From Pseudoalteromonas sp. 3D05 (GTDB lineage: Bacteria; Pseudomonadota; Gammaproteobacteria; Enterobacterales; Alteromonadaceae), in contig NZ_PDUS01000001.1 in assembly GCF_002723455.1 (NCBI RefSeq), positions 479,340 through 543,339 of the forward strand: DNA of 64,000 bases, given 5' to 3'. The position numbers were made by a program, and so were the translations under genes. Position 1 is the stretch's first letter; each line of letters opens with the position of its first letter. Below are positions 16,409-25,618 of this stretch, piece by piece. The notes below the pieces were generated by a model that saw nothing but the letters and a program-made list of their open reading frames with translations, searched no databases and was not told where the DNA came from.

Positions 16409-16436
16409 TTTACGTGCATTGCAGTGTATAAGATCA
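16409..16436 (-). promoter_or_regulatory. Second candidate RpoE (ChrR-type) promoter, before the LON-domain gene
   Basis: On the minus strand TGATCT (16436-16431) is followed after 16 bases by CGTAAA (16414-16409). Both boxes repeat those before rpoE (TGATCT and CGTA), with one base more between them. The predicted start near 16402 would leave about 28 bases before the ATG at 16374. The repeat of the TGATCT...CGTA pair within 650 bases makes chance less likely. Confidence 0.5.
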
Positions 16437-16459
16437 ACATCAAAAATTGTTTTAATCTA

Positions 16460-16576
16460 TCAGCCTACATTTAACCATTGAGCGATATTTCTTAACAGTT
16501 CAAATGAAGCGTAAGCACTTAATAAGCTAAGAACAGGTGCTAACATTAAAACAAATAATCCTAGTTCACTGCTCAT
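16460..16576 (-). CDS. Small membrane protein (38 aa)
   Basis: A short frame from ATG 16576 to TGA 16460 encodes 38 residues beginning MSSELGLFVLMLAPVLSLLS. One strong hydrophobic segment (about 5-24) is followed by an amphipathic tail with Trp. AGAGGG stands eight bases before the ATG. The gene begins four bases after the stop of the 97-residue secreted protein, so the two are probably co-transcribed. I do not recognise a family. The good ribosome site, the membrane segment and the tight spacing support it being real. Confidence 0.6.
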   Translation of the reverse strand: MSSELGLFVLMLAPVLSLLSAYASFELLRNIAQWLNVG

Positions 16577-16580
16577 CTGA

Positions 16581-16874
16581 TTAACCCTCTACTTTTGCTG
16601 TTTCAACTGAAACAACTTGCTCTTTAGTATTGGTTTTAGCCACATTAGTTACATTATCTGCCTGCTCTGAGATCAGGTTATTTAACATATTTTGTGAATC
16701 AACTAATAATGATTGCTTTAAGTTTTTTTGCAATTCATTACTGGTTTTTTCTATATATGAAGCAATATTATTTGATAGTGTCTGTGTAAGGTCTAATTGA
16801 CCATCATTTGCACTTACTTGTGTAGAGCCAACAACCAATAGTGCCGCAACAGATAGTTTCATTAAGCTTTTCAT
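16581..16874 (-). CDS. Small secreted protein of unknown function (97 aa)
   Basis: The protein has a signal peptide (MKSLMKLSVAALLVVGSTQVSA) and a mature part of about 75 residues rich in Asn, Gln, Glu and Lys (DLTQTLSNNIASYIEK, LQKNLKQSLL) with helical, amphipathic character. No cysteines or known motifs are present. It is likely periplasmic or secreted. It sits 5 bases upstream of the small membrane protein, suggesting a two-gene unit. Function unknown. Confidence 0.65.
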   Translation of the reverse strand: MKSLMKLSVAALLVVGSTQVSANDGQLDLTQTLSNNIASYIEKTSNELQKNLKQSLLVDSQNMLNNLISEQADNVTNVAKTNTKEQVVSVETAKVEG

Positions 16875-17126
16875 AATGGTATTCCTTATTGAGTTATTAA
16901 GTTAGTCGCTATAACTTAATCAAAGGTTGTGCCAACTGAAAAATAAAAATTAACTCACTGATATATATAGATATAAATAAATACACTTTCAGTGAAGATT
17001 CAGGGCATGGTTTTTTTAACCATCACAGTTAGTTAAATTAACCAAAATGTTGTCTCTTATTTTGTATTGAAAATTTCAGCGTACACTTGTACACTGAAAC
17101 TATATTTTCCCCCTTAAGAGTGTGAT

Positions 17127-17756
17127 ATGAGTGTTATCCCTGCTTATTCAAAAAAAGAAGAGCAATTAAATGTGGTGACGCATGGTGCTGGCGTTATTTT
17201 TTCGATTTATGTGCTTTGGCAGCTGCTAGTAAAATCTGAAAACGTAGTACAAGGTGCAAGCGCACTGGTGTACGGTGCGAGCCTTTTTTTATTATTTTTA
17301 GCATCAACGCTTTATCACAGTAGTTCATCTGAGCGAGCGCGTGCTGTTTATAAAAAGTGTGACCATTGCGCTATTTATATTTTAATTGCAGGCACTTACA
17401 CACCATTTTTAGTGCTTTCTTTGTCTGGTTTAGTCTCGGTTTTAACTTTGGTATTTATTTGGTCTTTAGCTTTAGGTGGGGTTTGCTATAAATTATTTGT
17501 AAAAAATCAAAATAAAAGAGTGTCACTAACCACTTACTTATTAATGGGATGGTTTGCTGTCGCTATTGTATACCCACTCTATTTAAAAGTGGATATCAAT
17601 GCACTGTGGTGGTTACTCAGTGGTGGGCTATTTTATAGTTTAGGCACCATTTTTTACAGTGCCAAAAACCGCCAATTCAGCCACGCAATTTGGCATGTAT
17701 TTGTGATGTTAGGATGTGTTTGCCATTATATTGCAATCAGCCAATACGTTTATTAG
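17127..17756 (+). CDS. trhA: Hemolysin III family membrane protein (TrhA-like)
   Basis: The 209-residue protein has seven predicted membrane segments and PAQR/hemolysin III signatures: EEQLNVVTHGAGV near the start, STLYHSS, KKCDHCAIYILIAGTYTPF, and a C-terminal HAIWHVFVMLG. The conserved His, Ser and Asp residues form the metal site shared with adiponectin receptors. The family has been linked to membrane energetics and fluidity in bacteria; haemolysis is a historical name. It lies alone, convergent with the alkyltransferase-like gene. Confidence 0.9.
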   Translation: MSVIPAYSKKEEQLNVVTHGAGVIFSIYVLWQLLVKSENVVQGASALVYGASLFLLFLASTLYHSSSSERARAVYKKCDHCAIYILIAGTYTPFLVLSLSGLVSVLTLVFIWSLALGGVCYKLFVKNQNKRVSLTTYLLMGWFAVAIVYPLYLKVDINALWWLLSGGLFYSLGTIFYSAKNRQFSHAIWHVFVMLGCVCHYIAISQYVY

Positions 17757-17765
17757 CAACTTAAT

Positions 17766-18080
17766 TTATTGCCACTGATATATCCGCATATTGACTTTGC
17801 CATTTTTAAACACAACCCCTTCAGCGAGCAATAACTGATATTGTTTTATGTATTGCGCTGTACCTTCTGCAAAAGAGATTTTCCCTTGGCTATTCATCAC
17901 GCGGTGCCAAGGGATAGTTGAATCTTTTGGCATTAGTTTTAATAGCCGCCCGACCAAACGAGCATTATTAATAAGTCCAGCCATCGCTGCAACCTGCCCA
18001 TAACTTGCAACACAACCTGGTGGAATGTTTGCGATTACAGTAAAAATTTTTTCTTCTTTGGTTGCCTGATTATCTTTCAT
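17766..18080 (-). CDS. Alkyltransferase-like protein (MGMT fold, Trp in place of Cys)
   Basis: The protein has the DNA-binding half of O6-methylguanine methyltransferase (IPPGCVASYGQVAAMAGL, NARLVGRLL) and the motif PWHRV where active enzymes have PCHRV. The acceptor cysteine is therefore tryptophan, as in alkyltransferase-like proteins that bind O6-alkylguanine lesions and pass them to nucleotide excision repair. The frame extends further upstream into the LysR gene; I prefer ATG 18080 (MKDNQATKEE), giving 104 residues and an 11-base overlap with the LysR stop. Confidence 0.85.
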   Translation of the reverse strand: MKDNQATKEEKIFTVIANIPPGCVASYGQVAAMAGLINNARLVGRLLKLMPKDSTIPWHRVMNSQGKISFAEGTAQYIKQYQLLLAEGVVFKNGKVNMRIYQWQ

Positions 18081-18966
18081 TTTTAAACTGTTCACTTGCT
18101 TGTTTAAAACCTTGCCATATTGCTCGAGCAACAGGGCCATGATGCGTTGCATGCTGCCTAAAAACGCGAATTTGAGCGCTGAACATGTGCTCTCTGTCTA
18201 GCACTTCAACCTGTTGTAATAAACCTGCGTCAAGCTCTGCTTGGCAGTGACCTATACTGATCATTGCCCAACCGGCCCCTGAGACTAAAAAAGATTTTAA
18301 GGTAGCAATGTCGTCAATTTTCATAATTGCTGAACCTTTCGAATAAGAAAGTCGCTCAGAGTCAAAGCTCATTTCACTTTCAAACATTGCAAGGCAAGGA
18401 TAGTGCTGTAGTTGCTCGTAGTTAATTTGTTTTGGTACTAAGTTATTTGCGCACACAATGCCAATATCTAACTTTCCGATGGGTAGACTTTCTAAATCAC
18501 CAGTCGCATGAAAAAGGTCAAACCAAGGCCCTATTCCTAAATCAGCTAGACCTTTATTCACTTGCTCTAAAGACGCAAATCGCTTACCGCTGCTTACGCT
18601 AAACTCAGTACTTTGAAACTCAGTAAATGCTTCACAGATAATATCGTTATATAACGGCGCATGACAGAGCTGTTCATAACAGATTTTAAAATTTGACTCA
18701 TTTCCTAATGCAAGCTCACTCGCTAACTGACTTAAATGTGATTGAGCAATCAATAATTGGACCGCTTCCCGGTGAAACAGCTTTCCTTTTTCAGTGAGAG
18801 TTAATCTGTATTGTGTACGATCGAGCAACTCAAAACCGAGCTCTTGCTCTAGTTTTTTTATAGCAAGCGTTAGCGCGGGCTGCGTTTTGTGCAATTCATT
18901 TGCAGCTTTAGATAAGCTTTGCGTTGAAACAATCGCATCTAACATTTTTAGCTGAACAAGGTTCAT
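18070..18966 (-). CDS. LysR-family transcriptional regulator
   Basis: The 298-residue protein has the N-terminal winged helix (residues 1-60: MNLVQLKMLDAIVSTQSLSKAANELHKTQPALTLAIKKLE) and a C-terminal ligand-binding domain from about 90. It is divergent from the RND pump genes, with about 124 bases between its start and that of the membrane fusion gene, the usual place for a regulator of that pump. The ligand is not predictable. The following alkyltransferase-like gene overlaps its stop. Confidence 0.88.
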   Translation of the reverse strand: MNLVQLKMLDAIVSTQSLSKAANELHKTQPALTLAIKKLEQELGFELLDRTQYRLTLTEKGKLFHREAVQLLIAQSHLSQLASELALGNESNFKICYEQLCHAPLYNDIICEAFTEFQSTEFSVSSGKRFASLEQVNKGLADLGIGPWFDLFHATGDLESLPIGKLDIGIVCANNLVPKQINYEQLQHYPCLAMFESEMSFDSERLSYSKGSAIMKIDDIATLKSFLVSGAGWAMISIGHCQAELDAGLLQQVEVLDREHMFSAQIRVFRQHATHHGPVARAIWQGFKQASEQFKNER

Positions 18967-19090
18967 TTTGTATCCTTGTTAATAACCATAATTTTTATTT
19001 ATGATCTTTTTAAAATTTAATAATTTTTATTTTATATGTTTGCGGCGTATGCTGCATCTAATTTATGTTTTCATAGCCACGGAGAAGACC

Positions 19091-20173
19091 ATGAAACTGT
19101 TGTCAGTTTTGATTTTATCATCACTCATGCTTAGTTTAGTTGCGTGTAAAGAAGCAGCCAAGAATACGACAATAGAGCAGCCTGTTCGCCCAGTGAAATT
19201 ATTTGCTATTGGCGTTAATTCGGATGAAACAATACGTAGCTTCCCTGCTGAAGTTGTTGCTAATCAGGGTTCTTATTTGGCCTTTCGGGTAAATGGCGAA
19301 TTACTTGAATTTCCCGCCTTAGCAGGTCAACATGTAGAAAAAGGTCAACTGCTCGCAAAACTTGATCCAGAGGACTTTCAACTCCAGTATGATGAACGCA
19401 AGGCTCGTTTTGAACTAGCTCAGTCACAGCTACAGCGGGTCAAAAAGTTATTTGATAAATCCATCACCAGTCAATCAGAACTTGATCAGGCACTAGCAAA
19501 TAAACAAGTTGCTGAATCAGCATTAAAAATAGCTAAAACTAATCTCGATAACAGTGAATTACGTGCACCATTTAGTGGTACCGTTGCAAAAGTATTTGTT
19601 AAAAATTATGAGAATATTCAAGCTAAACAAAACATCTTGCGCTTAGAAACACGCGATTTAATGGATGTTGTTATTCAAGTACCAGAGAAGCTTATCGCTC
19701 GTATCGATAAAGACGCGAACTACCAACCAACCGTTGTATTTGATGGCTACCCTGATAAATCATACACCCTCACAATCAAAGAATTTGATACACAAGCTGA
19801 CCCTGCCACATTGACATATAAAGTGGTGTTTTCATTGCCAGTGCCAAAAGATTTCAACCTGCTTGCAGGAATGACTGGCCGAGTAGATATTGATTTAAGT
19901 AAAATTACACATTCACAATCGAGTTATATTTTATTACCCGTAGAGGCTGTTTTTTCTGAGCCAACAGAACAAGCTAATAGCAGTTATGTTTGGGTGTATG
20001 ATCAACAAACAGGCAAAGTTAATAAGCACGCTGTTAAAGTGGGCCAATTACACAAGAGTGGTATAGAAGTACTTTCTGGGCTTGAACAAGGTCAAACCGT
20101 GGTAGCAGCTGGTGTGCATTATTTAAAAGAAGGCATGCAAGTTCGTCCATGGCAAAAAGAGCGAGGCCTATAA
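19091..20173 (+). CDS. RND efflux membrane fusion lipoprotein
   Basis: The periplasmic adaptor of a tripartite pump, 360 residues from ATG 19091. The open frame reaches back to 19001, but GGAGAAG is placed just before 19091 and MKLLSVLILSSLMLSLVAC gives a lipoprotein signal with Cys at the lipobox. The lipoyl halves (YLAFRVNGELLEFPALAGQHVEKGQLLAKLDP and LRAPFSGTVAKVFV) flank a coiled-coil hairpin (about 100-150). The beta-barrel and membrane-proximal domains follow. The pump gene starts one base after the stop. An outer-membrane channel gene is not present nearby, so a shared TolC-like protein is likely. Confidence 0.92.
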   Translation: MKLLSVLILSSLMLSLVACKEAAKNTTIEQPVRPVKLFAIGVNSDETIRSFPAEVVANQGSYLAFRVNGELLEFPALAGQHVEKGQLLAKLDPEDFQLQYDERKARFELAQSQLQRVKKLFDKSITSQSELDQALANKQVAESALKIAKTNLDNSELRAPFSGTVAKVFVKNYENIQAKQNILRLETRDLMDVVIQVPEKLIARIDKDANYQPTVVFDGYPDKSYTLTIKEFDTQADPATLTYKVVFSLPVPKDFNLLAGMTGRVDIDLSKITHSQSSYILLPVEAVFSEPTEQANSSYVWVYDQQTGKVNKHAVKVGQLHKSGIEVLSGLEQGQTVVAAGVHYLKEGMQVRPWQKERGL

Positions 20174-20174
20174 A

Positions 20175-23100
20175 ATGAGCTTTGCAGAGGTTGCTATTAA
20201 GCACAAAGTGGTTAGTTGGATGTTTGCACTGCTTTTATTGATCGGTGGTGCAGTATCTTACTTAGGCCTTGGTCAGTTAGAAGACCCTGAGTTTACACTA
20301 AAAAAAGCCATGGTGATTACACTCTATCCGGGGGCATCACCGCAGCAAGTTGAAGAAGAAGTCACTTTTCCCATTGAAAACGCAATTCAACAATTACCCT
20401 ACGTTGACTACGTAACAAGTATTTCATCACCGGGTAAATCGCAAATTTCCGTAGAAATGAAAAGCACTTATCGAAAACAAGACTTGCGCCAAATTTGGGA
20501 TGAACTGCGCCGCAAAATTAGTGACAATGCATCCTCTTTGCCAAGCGGTGTATACCCAAGCACCGTACTGGACGATTTTGGTGATGTATATGGTGTAATG
20601 TACGCAGTGACGGGTGATGGTTACTCTTATGATGAGCTCAAAGATTACGTTGATTACCTAAAGCGTGAGCTAGTCTTAGTGGAAGGCGTAAGTAAAGTAA
20701 CCGTCAATGGAGAACAACAAGCACAAGTTATGGTCGAAATTTCTACCCGTAAACTTGCGCAACTAGGGATTGCTCCAAATCGAATTTATCAGTTATTACA
20801 ATCACAAAACACCGTCTCTAATGCAGGTAAAGTACGCGTGGGTGATGAATCAATTCGGCTTCACCCTACGGGCGAGTTTAAGGATGTGTCTGAGCTTGAA
20901 AATCTACTTATTTCAAAACCTGGCGCAAGTGAGCTTATTTACTTAGGTGATGTAGCAACGGTATATCGCGAATACGCCGAAGTACCCAATAATGTAATGC
21001 GGTTTAACCAACAACAAGCTTTATTAGTCGGTGTTTCTTTTAGTACTGGCGTAAATGTGGTGGATGTTGGCGATAATATTCAAGCTCATTTAGCATCGCT
21101 AGAATACCAACGCCCACATGGCATGGAGATTAATACTGTATATAACCAACCCGTTGAAGTAGAAAAGTCTGTAAGCGGATTTATTATCAGCTTAGTTGAA
21201 GCCGTTGCCATCGTCATTATTGTTTTGCTGGTGTTTATGGGGCTTAAAAGTGGCGTTTTGATTGGCGTAATATTATTGCTTACCGTGTTGGGTACATTCA
21301 TTTTTATGAAGCTGTTCGCTATTGATTTACAGCGCATTTCACTTGGCGCCTTGATCATCGCATTGGGTATGCTGGTCGATAACGCCATCGTTGTCACCGA
21401 AGGTATATTAATCAACTTAAAGCGTGGGCAAACCAAAGTTAAAGCCGCGGCTAATATTGTGCAGCAAACAAAATGGCCTTTACTCGGCGCAACAGTCATT
21501 GCAATCACTGCTTTTGCACCTATTGGTTTAAGCTCTGACGCCAGTGGTGAATTTGCTGGCAGCTTATTCTGGGTGTTACTTATTTCATTACTTTTAAGTT
21601 GGATAACAGCTATAACGCTAACGCCATTTTTTGCTGATTTAATGTTTAAACAGTCTGAGTTTAAAAACCAAAATACCGAAGAAGACCCTTACCAAGGCTT
21701 CATATTTAATATTTATAAAAGCCTATTAGGCAATGCAATGCGTTTTCGTAAAACGACCTTGCTATTAATGGTGGTATTACTGGTAGGCTCGGTATTTGGC
21801 TTTAAATTCATTAAACAAGCATTCTTTCCTGCATCAAATACGCCCATGTTTTACGTAGATTATTGGCACACACAAGGCGCTGATATTCATGCGACAATGG
21901 ATGGCGTTGCTAAGCTTGAAGCCTTTTTACAAAAAGATGAGCTGGTCGAAGAAGTTACCTCAACCATAGGCCAAGGTGCGCCACGCTTTATGTTGACCTA
22001 TGCACCTGAAAAATCATACCCAGCCTATGGACAATTAATTATTCGGGTAAAAGACCGTGAAGCCGTCTCCACTATGATTGCCAAAGTACGTGACTATGAG
22101 TACAGCCATGTGTTTGATGCCAAACTTAAAATCAAGCGGATGGAAATTGGCCCATCGACCGATGCTAAAATAGAAGCACGCTTCTCTGGTGCAGACCCAG
22201 TCGTGCTTCGAAAACTTGCAAAAAAAGCGAAAGAAGTTTTAAGCCAAGATGCTGGCGCGTTTAATATTCGTGATGATTGGCGCGAGCGCTCAAAACTAAT
22301 TCGCCCTCAACTAAATGAGCAAAAAGCGCGGCGCTTAGGTATTGCTAAAACAGACTTAGATCAGTTATTACTGACTAGTTTGTCTGGTAAAAAAGTCGGC
22401 GTGTATAAAGATGGCACTCAGCAATTACCGATCATCGCACGCTCCCCTGCAGAAGAGCGCTTGAATGTTGAAAGCTTGCGCGACTTACAGATATACAGCC
22501 CGGTACTTGGCGTGTTTGTGCCCGTTACCCAAGTGGTGGATGACTTTGTTGTTGAATGGGAAGACAGCCTAATAATGCGCCGCGACCGCAAGCGCACCAT
22601 CACCGTTATGGCAGACCACGACGTCATTGGTGATGAAACGCCTGCTAAGCTGTTTGCTCGCGTAAGAGTTGGTATTGAAGCTATAAAACTCCCTCACGGC
22701 TATGAGCTGCAATGGGGCGGCGAATATGAGTCAGCAACAAAGGCACAAAAAGCCATATTTGGCTCACTGCCTCTAGGTTACCTTGCCATGTTTGCAGTGA
22801 CGGTGTTGTTATTTAATTCTGTTAAAAAGCCACTCGTGATCTGGGCCACTGTGCCATTGGCCATCATTGGTGTCAGCGCGGGTCTATTATTAATGAATGC
22901 CGCATTTAGCTTTATGGCTCTGCTTGGCTTATTGAGCCTAAGCGGCATGTTGATAAAAAATGGCATTGTGTTAGTTGATCAAATAAACCTCGAACTCAGT
23001 GAAGGCAAAGACCCCTATCAAGCCGTATTTGATTCTGGTGTTAGCCGTGTCCGCCCCGTGGCTATGGCTGCTATCACTACTATTTTAGGCATGATCCCAC

Positions 23101-23237
23101 TGTTATTTGATGTATTCTTCCAGTCAATGGCGGTCACCATCATGTTTGGTTTAGGCTTTGCTACCATACTCACCTTAATCGTTGTGCCAGTGCTTTATAC
23201 TGTACTGTTTAGAATTGAGGTGCCGAAGAACAGTTAA
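20175..23237 (+). CDS. RND efflux permease (AcrB/HAE family)
   Basis: The 1020-residue inner-membrane transporter has the expected layout of 12 membrane helices and two large periplasmic loops. GALIIALGMLVDNAIVVTEG in helix 4 carries the essential Asp pair, GQLEDPEFTLKKA marks the first loop, and LLGLLSLSGMLIKNGIVLVD the repeat half. The opening motif and the short first loop fit the subgroup that pumps hydrophobic drugs or dyes rather than metals. It is one base downstream of its adaptor and is probably controlled by the divergent LysR protein. A terminator follows. Confidence 0.93.
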   Translation: MSFAEVAIKHKVVSWMFALLLLIGGAVSYLGLGQLEDPEFTLKKAMVITLYPGASPQQVEEEVTFPIENAIQQLPYVDYVTSISSPGKSQISVEMKSTYRKQDLRQIWDELRRKISDNASSLPSGVYPSTVLDDFGDVYGVMYAVTGDGYSYDELKDYVDYLKRELVLVEGVSKVTVNGEQQAQVMVEISTRKLAQLGIAPNRIYQLLQSQNTVSNAGKVRVGDESIRLHPTGEFKDVSELENLLISKPGASELIYLGDVATVYREYAEVPNNVMRFNQQQALLVGVSFSTGVNVVDVGDNIQAHLASLEYQRPHGMEINTVYNQPVEVEKSVSGFIISLVEAVAIVIIVLLVFMGLKSGVLIGVILLLTVLGTFIFMKLFAIDLQRISLGALIIALGMLVDNAIVVTEGILINLKRGQTKVKAAANIVQQTKWPLLGATVIAITAFAPIGLSSDASGEFAGSLFWVLLISLLLSWITAITLTPFFADLMFKQSEFKNQNTEEDPYQGFIFNIYKSLLGNAMRFRKTTLLLMVVLLVGSVFGFKFIKQAFFPASNTPMFYVDYWHTQGADIHATMDGVAKLEAFLQKDELVEEVTSTIGQGAPRFMLTYAPEKSYPAYGQLIIRVKDREAVSTMIAKVRDYEYSHVFDAKLKIKRMEIGPSTDAKIEARFSGADPVVLRKLAKKAKEVLSQDAGAFNIRDDWRERSKLIRPQLNEQKARRLGIAKTDLDQLLLTSLSGKKVGVYKDGTQQLPIIARSPAEERLNVESLRDLQIYSPVLGVFVPVTQVVDDFVVEWEDSLIMRRDRKRTITVMADHDVIGDETPAKLFARVRVGIEAIKLPHGYELQWGGEYESATKAQKAIFGSLPLGYLAMFAVTVLLFNSVKKPLVIWATVPLAIIGVSAGLLLMNAAFSFMALLGLLSLSGMLIKNGIVLVDQINLELSEGKDPYQAVFDSGVSRVRPVAMAAITTILGMIPLLFDVFFQSMAVTIMFGLGFATILTLIVVPVLYTVLFRIEVPKNS

Positions 23238-23240
23238 CGA

Positions 23241-23275
23241 AAAAAGGCCAAGTAATTCACATTACTTGGCCTTTT
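23241..23275. terminator. Bidirectional terminator between the RND pump and rluF
   Basis: AAAAAGGCCAAGTAA (23241-23255) pairs with TTACTTGGCCTTTT (23262-23275) with a short loop, with T-rich ends on both strands. It separates two converging genes. Confidence 0.9.
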
Positions 23276-23289
23276 CAAAGTTCATATGG

Positions 23290-24177
23290 TTACTTTTTTA
23301 AACTGAGTGTGCCTGTTCTTCGTTTTGCAGTTGCACGAGGTTTATTAAAGGTCTTATTGGCTGTTGCTGACTGTTGTGACTTAGCTTTTTCAACGTGCTT
23401 TTGAAAGTCGCGTTTTTTAACATCGGCTGTAGCTTGTTTATTTTCATCAATTGAGCGTTCTTCTGTTTTGCCAGAATCCGCAATTGAGTCATTAATTAAC
23501 GCCATTTCATGTTCAGTTAAATGACGCCATTGCCCTACTTTTAACCCTTTTAGCGTCACGTTCATAATACGCGTGCGCTTTAATGTGACTACTTCGTAGC
23601 CAAGGTATTCGCACATTCTACGTATTTGGCGGTTCAAGCCTTGAGTCAAAATAATAGTGAACTCTTTAGCGCCGGTTTGGGTGACTTTGCATTTTTTTGT
23701 GACTGTATCAAGGATGGGAATCCCCCCGGCCATCTTATTAACAAACTGGCGATTCAGCGGTTTATCAACAGTCACTACGTATTCTTTTTCGTGGTTATTA
23801 CCAGCGCGAAGAATTTTATTAACGATGTCCCCTTCGTTGGTTAAAAATATAAGTCCTTCAGAGGGGCGGTCAAGACGACCAATAGGGAAGATTCGATCAG
23901 GATAATTAACTGCTTTGACAATATTACTTTGAATTTTACGCTCAGTAGTACAGGTAATGCCTACGGGTTTGTTGTAAGCAATGTACGCGCGTTTAGGCAC
24001 TTTTTTAAGTGATTTACCGTCAACTAATACATCATCAGTGACCGCAACTTTTACACCCATTTCAGGGCGTTGACCGTTAACAGTGACACGACCGTCTTCA
24101 ATATACTTATCAGCTTCACGTCGCGAGCAAAAACCAGTGTCACTTATAAATTTATTTAATCGTTTTAAATCTGTCAT
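23290..24177 (-). CDS. rluF: 23S rRNA pseudouridine(2604) synthase
   Basis: The protein converts a uridine of 23S rRNA to pseudouridine. An S4 RNA-binding domain comes first ([25 protein letters not shown]), followed by the RsuA/RluB/E/F catalytic domain with [15 protein letters not shown], where the Asp is the nucleophile, and [14 protein letters not shown]. Length is 295 residues from ATG 24177; the track of open codons extends two codons further to a TTG at 24183, but the ATG is a better start. The C-terminal 60 residues are Lys/Gln/Thr-rich and disordered, as in E. coli RluF. Confidence 0.88.
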   Translation of the reverse strand: MTDLKRLNKFISDTGFCSRREADKYIEDGRVTVNGQRPEMGVKVAVTDDVLVDGKSLKKVPKRAYIAYNKPVGITCTTERKIQSNIVKAVNYPDRIFPIGRLDRPSEGLIFLTNEGDIVNKILRAGNNHEKEYVVTVDKPLNRQFVNKMAGGIPILDTVTKKCKVTQTGAKEFTIILTQGLNRQIRRMCEYLGYEVVTLKRTRIMNVTLKGLKVGQWRHLTEHEMALINDSIADSGKTEERSIDENKQATADVKKRDFQKHVEKAKSQQSATANKTFNKPRATAKRRTGTLSLKK

Positions 24178-24211
24178 GGCCAATTCGTCTTAATTTTAAA
24201 GGCCGATATTG

Positions 24212-24468
24212 TATACCCAAACCACCCTAAGATGCGAGTTACAGTTGGAATTAAAAGCGATTTGGGCAAGGCATTGATTTTAGATAATAGAGGTTCTTTT
24301 GTTAAAATCCGTAATGCAGTATACATTGCTTTAAAACCCACCTTAAGGACGCTTTACAGCACTTAACTCATAGAGGCTATTTAAATGGTTGACATTGTTG
24401 CAAAGTAGCGTCTAAGTATCGAGCCTCTGTGAAACGCTAAATTCTATATCTTGGGTGACTTAGGTATA
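24212..24468. repeat. MITE-like element with 21-bp inverted ends
   Basis: The left end TATACCCAAACCACCCTAAG (24212-24231, continuing into AT) and the right end ATCTTGGGTGACTTAGGTAT (24448-24467) are imperfect complements, with about 17 of 21 positions matching after one gap. No open frame lies between. The whole of the 310-bp gap between rluF and the sugar-binding protein gene is taken up by this element plus short flanks. No target duplication is obvious. Confidence 0.6.
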
Positions 24469-24493
24469 AACCAGCGCTAAAACTTTTGCGCGG

Positions 24494-25570
24494 TTAATTT
24501 TCATTTTGGCTGTTGTCTTTACGTAATTGAGACACATCAAATACATAATTAGCCTGTTTAGTGCGAAATAAGGAGAGCTGTTTAAAATCTAAAAAAGTCC
24601 AATCCGCAATGTCTATAAGGTAATCATACTGGTGAATATTGTCTTGTGTTATTACACCCAGTTCAAATTCAACCTTGGTGTTGTTTTGCCAAAAAGGATG
24701 TCCATTATGATAATCAACCAAAGTAGTGAGTGCCCAACCTCCCATCATATAGTGGCCCCCTACACTGGCAGTGATTTTGTTTTGCTTTATTAAATTTAAA
24801 TTATCTCTGAGCCAATCAAACCCACCTATTAAATAAGGATGAGCATTTTTATCTTTTACCGCTGTATAAGAGCCTAATGCCATTAAATCAGATGCGCTCC
24901 AAATGATATTTGTATCTGGATACCTTTTAAGTAACTTTTTAGTTTTTTCCATCGCCTCTGGTTTAGACCAGCCAGCATACACTGTTTGGCTAAGGCTTAA
25001 GTCATGCTGCTGCAAATAAGCTTTGAGCCCATCGTTTCGCGCATCAGACTCTGTACCATAATGGCCATTAATAGCGACCACATGAGGTGTGAGCGCCTTT
25101 GCAGTTGCTTTTTCAATTAATGCCTTTGCTAGCATAAAGCCTGCTGTGTAGTTATCGTGATAAATTTCACCCAGCCAAAATTTAAACTGCTCTTGAGGGC
25201 CTGAAATTGCTGCACGCTCTTCGCCGGTTATTGTTTGCTCTAAAGTAATAAACTTTACATTAAATTTTTCAAGCAATGACATGGATTGCTCAGCACCCCC
25301 GGGGTAATTGAGCAAGACAACGTAATCTGGGGTGGCTCGATACTGGAGGTATTTCTTAAGTTCGGCTAATTGGATATAACGATTACCTTCACCATAAATT
25401 ACATCAAGGTTAACATTATATTGTTTTGCTGCGACTTCCATTACAGCCTGAACCTTGGCCCAAAAGGGTTCTCCCTCAATTGATGGATTAACAAATAAGA
25501 TTGAAATCGCATTATTTGCCGCGGCTTGTGAGCTCACGCTTAAACACAGTATTAACACCAGAATTTTCAT
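24494..25570 (-). CDS. Periplasmic sugar-binding-like protein (orphan substrate-binding protein)
   Basis: The protein, 358 residues from ATG 25570, has a signal peptide (MKILVLILCLSVSSQAAA) and the type 1 periplasmic binding fold. Visible motifs include ISILFVNPSIEGEPFW, a hinge near GPQEQFKFWLGEIY, NDGLKAYLQQ, NIIWSASDLMALG and LIGGFDW. It resembles ribose/LuxP-type binding proteins. No permease or ATPase genes are near, so it may feed a receptor rather than a transporter. The open frame extends upstream to 25615 and includes ATG 25606, but the signal peptide favours 25570. Confidence 0.75.
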   Translation of the reverse strand: MKILVLILCLSVSSQAAANNAISILFVNPSIEGEPFWAKVQAVMEVAAKQYNVNLDVIYGEGNRYIQLAELKKYLQYRATPDYVVLLNYPGGAEQSMSLLEKFNVKFITLEQTITGEERAAISGPQEQFKFWLGEIYHDNYTAGFMLAKALIEKATAKALTPHVVAINGHYGTESDARNDGLKAYLQQHDLSLSQTVYAGWSKPEAMEKTKKLLKRYPDTNIIWSASDLMALGSYTAVKDKNAHPYLIGGFDWLRDNLNLIKQNKITASVGGHYMMGGWALTTLVDYHNGHPFWQNNTKVEFELGVITQDNIHQYDYLIDIADWTFLDFKQLSLFRTKQANYVFDVSQLRKDNSQNEN

Positions 25571-25618
25571 ATCGCAGCTTAATCTTATATACCAGAATTT
25601 AAGCATAGCCCACAAACT

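Noticed and set aside
21086..21508. 140-aa minus-strand frame
   Set aside because: It is antisense inside the RND permease gene.
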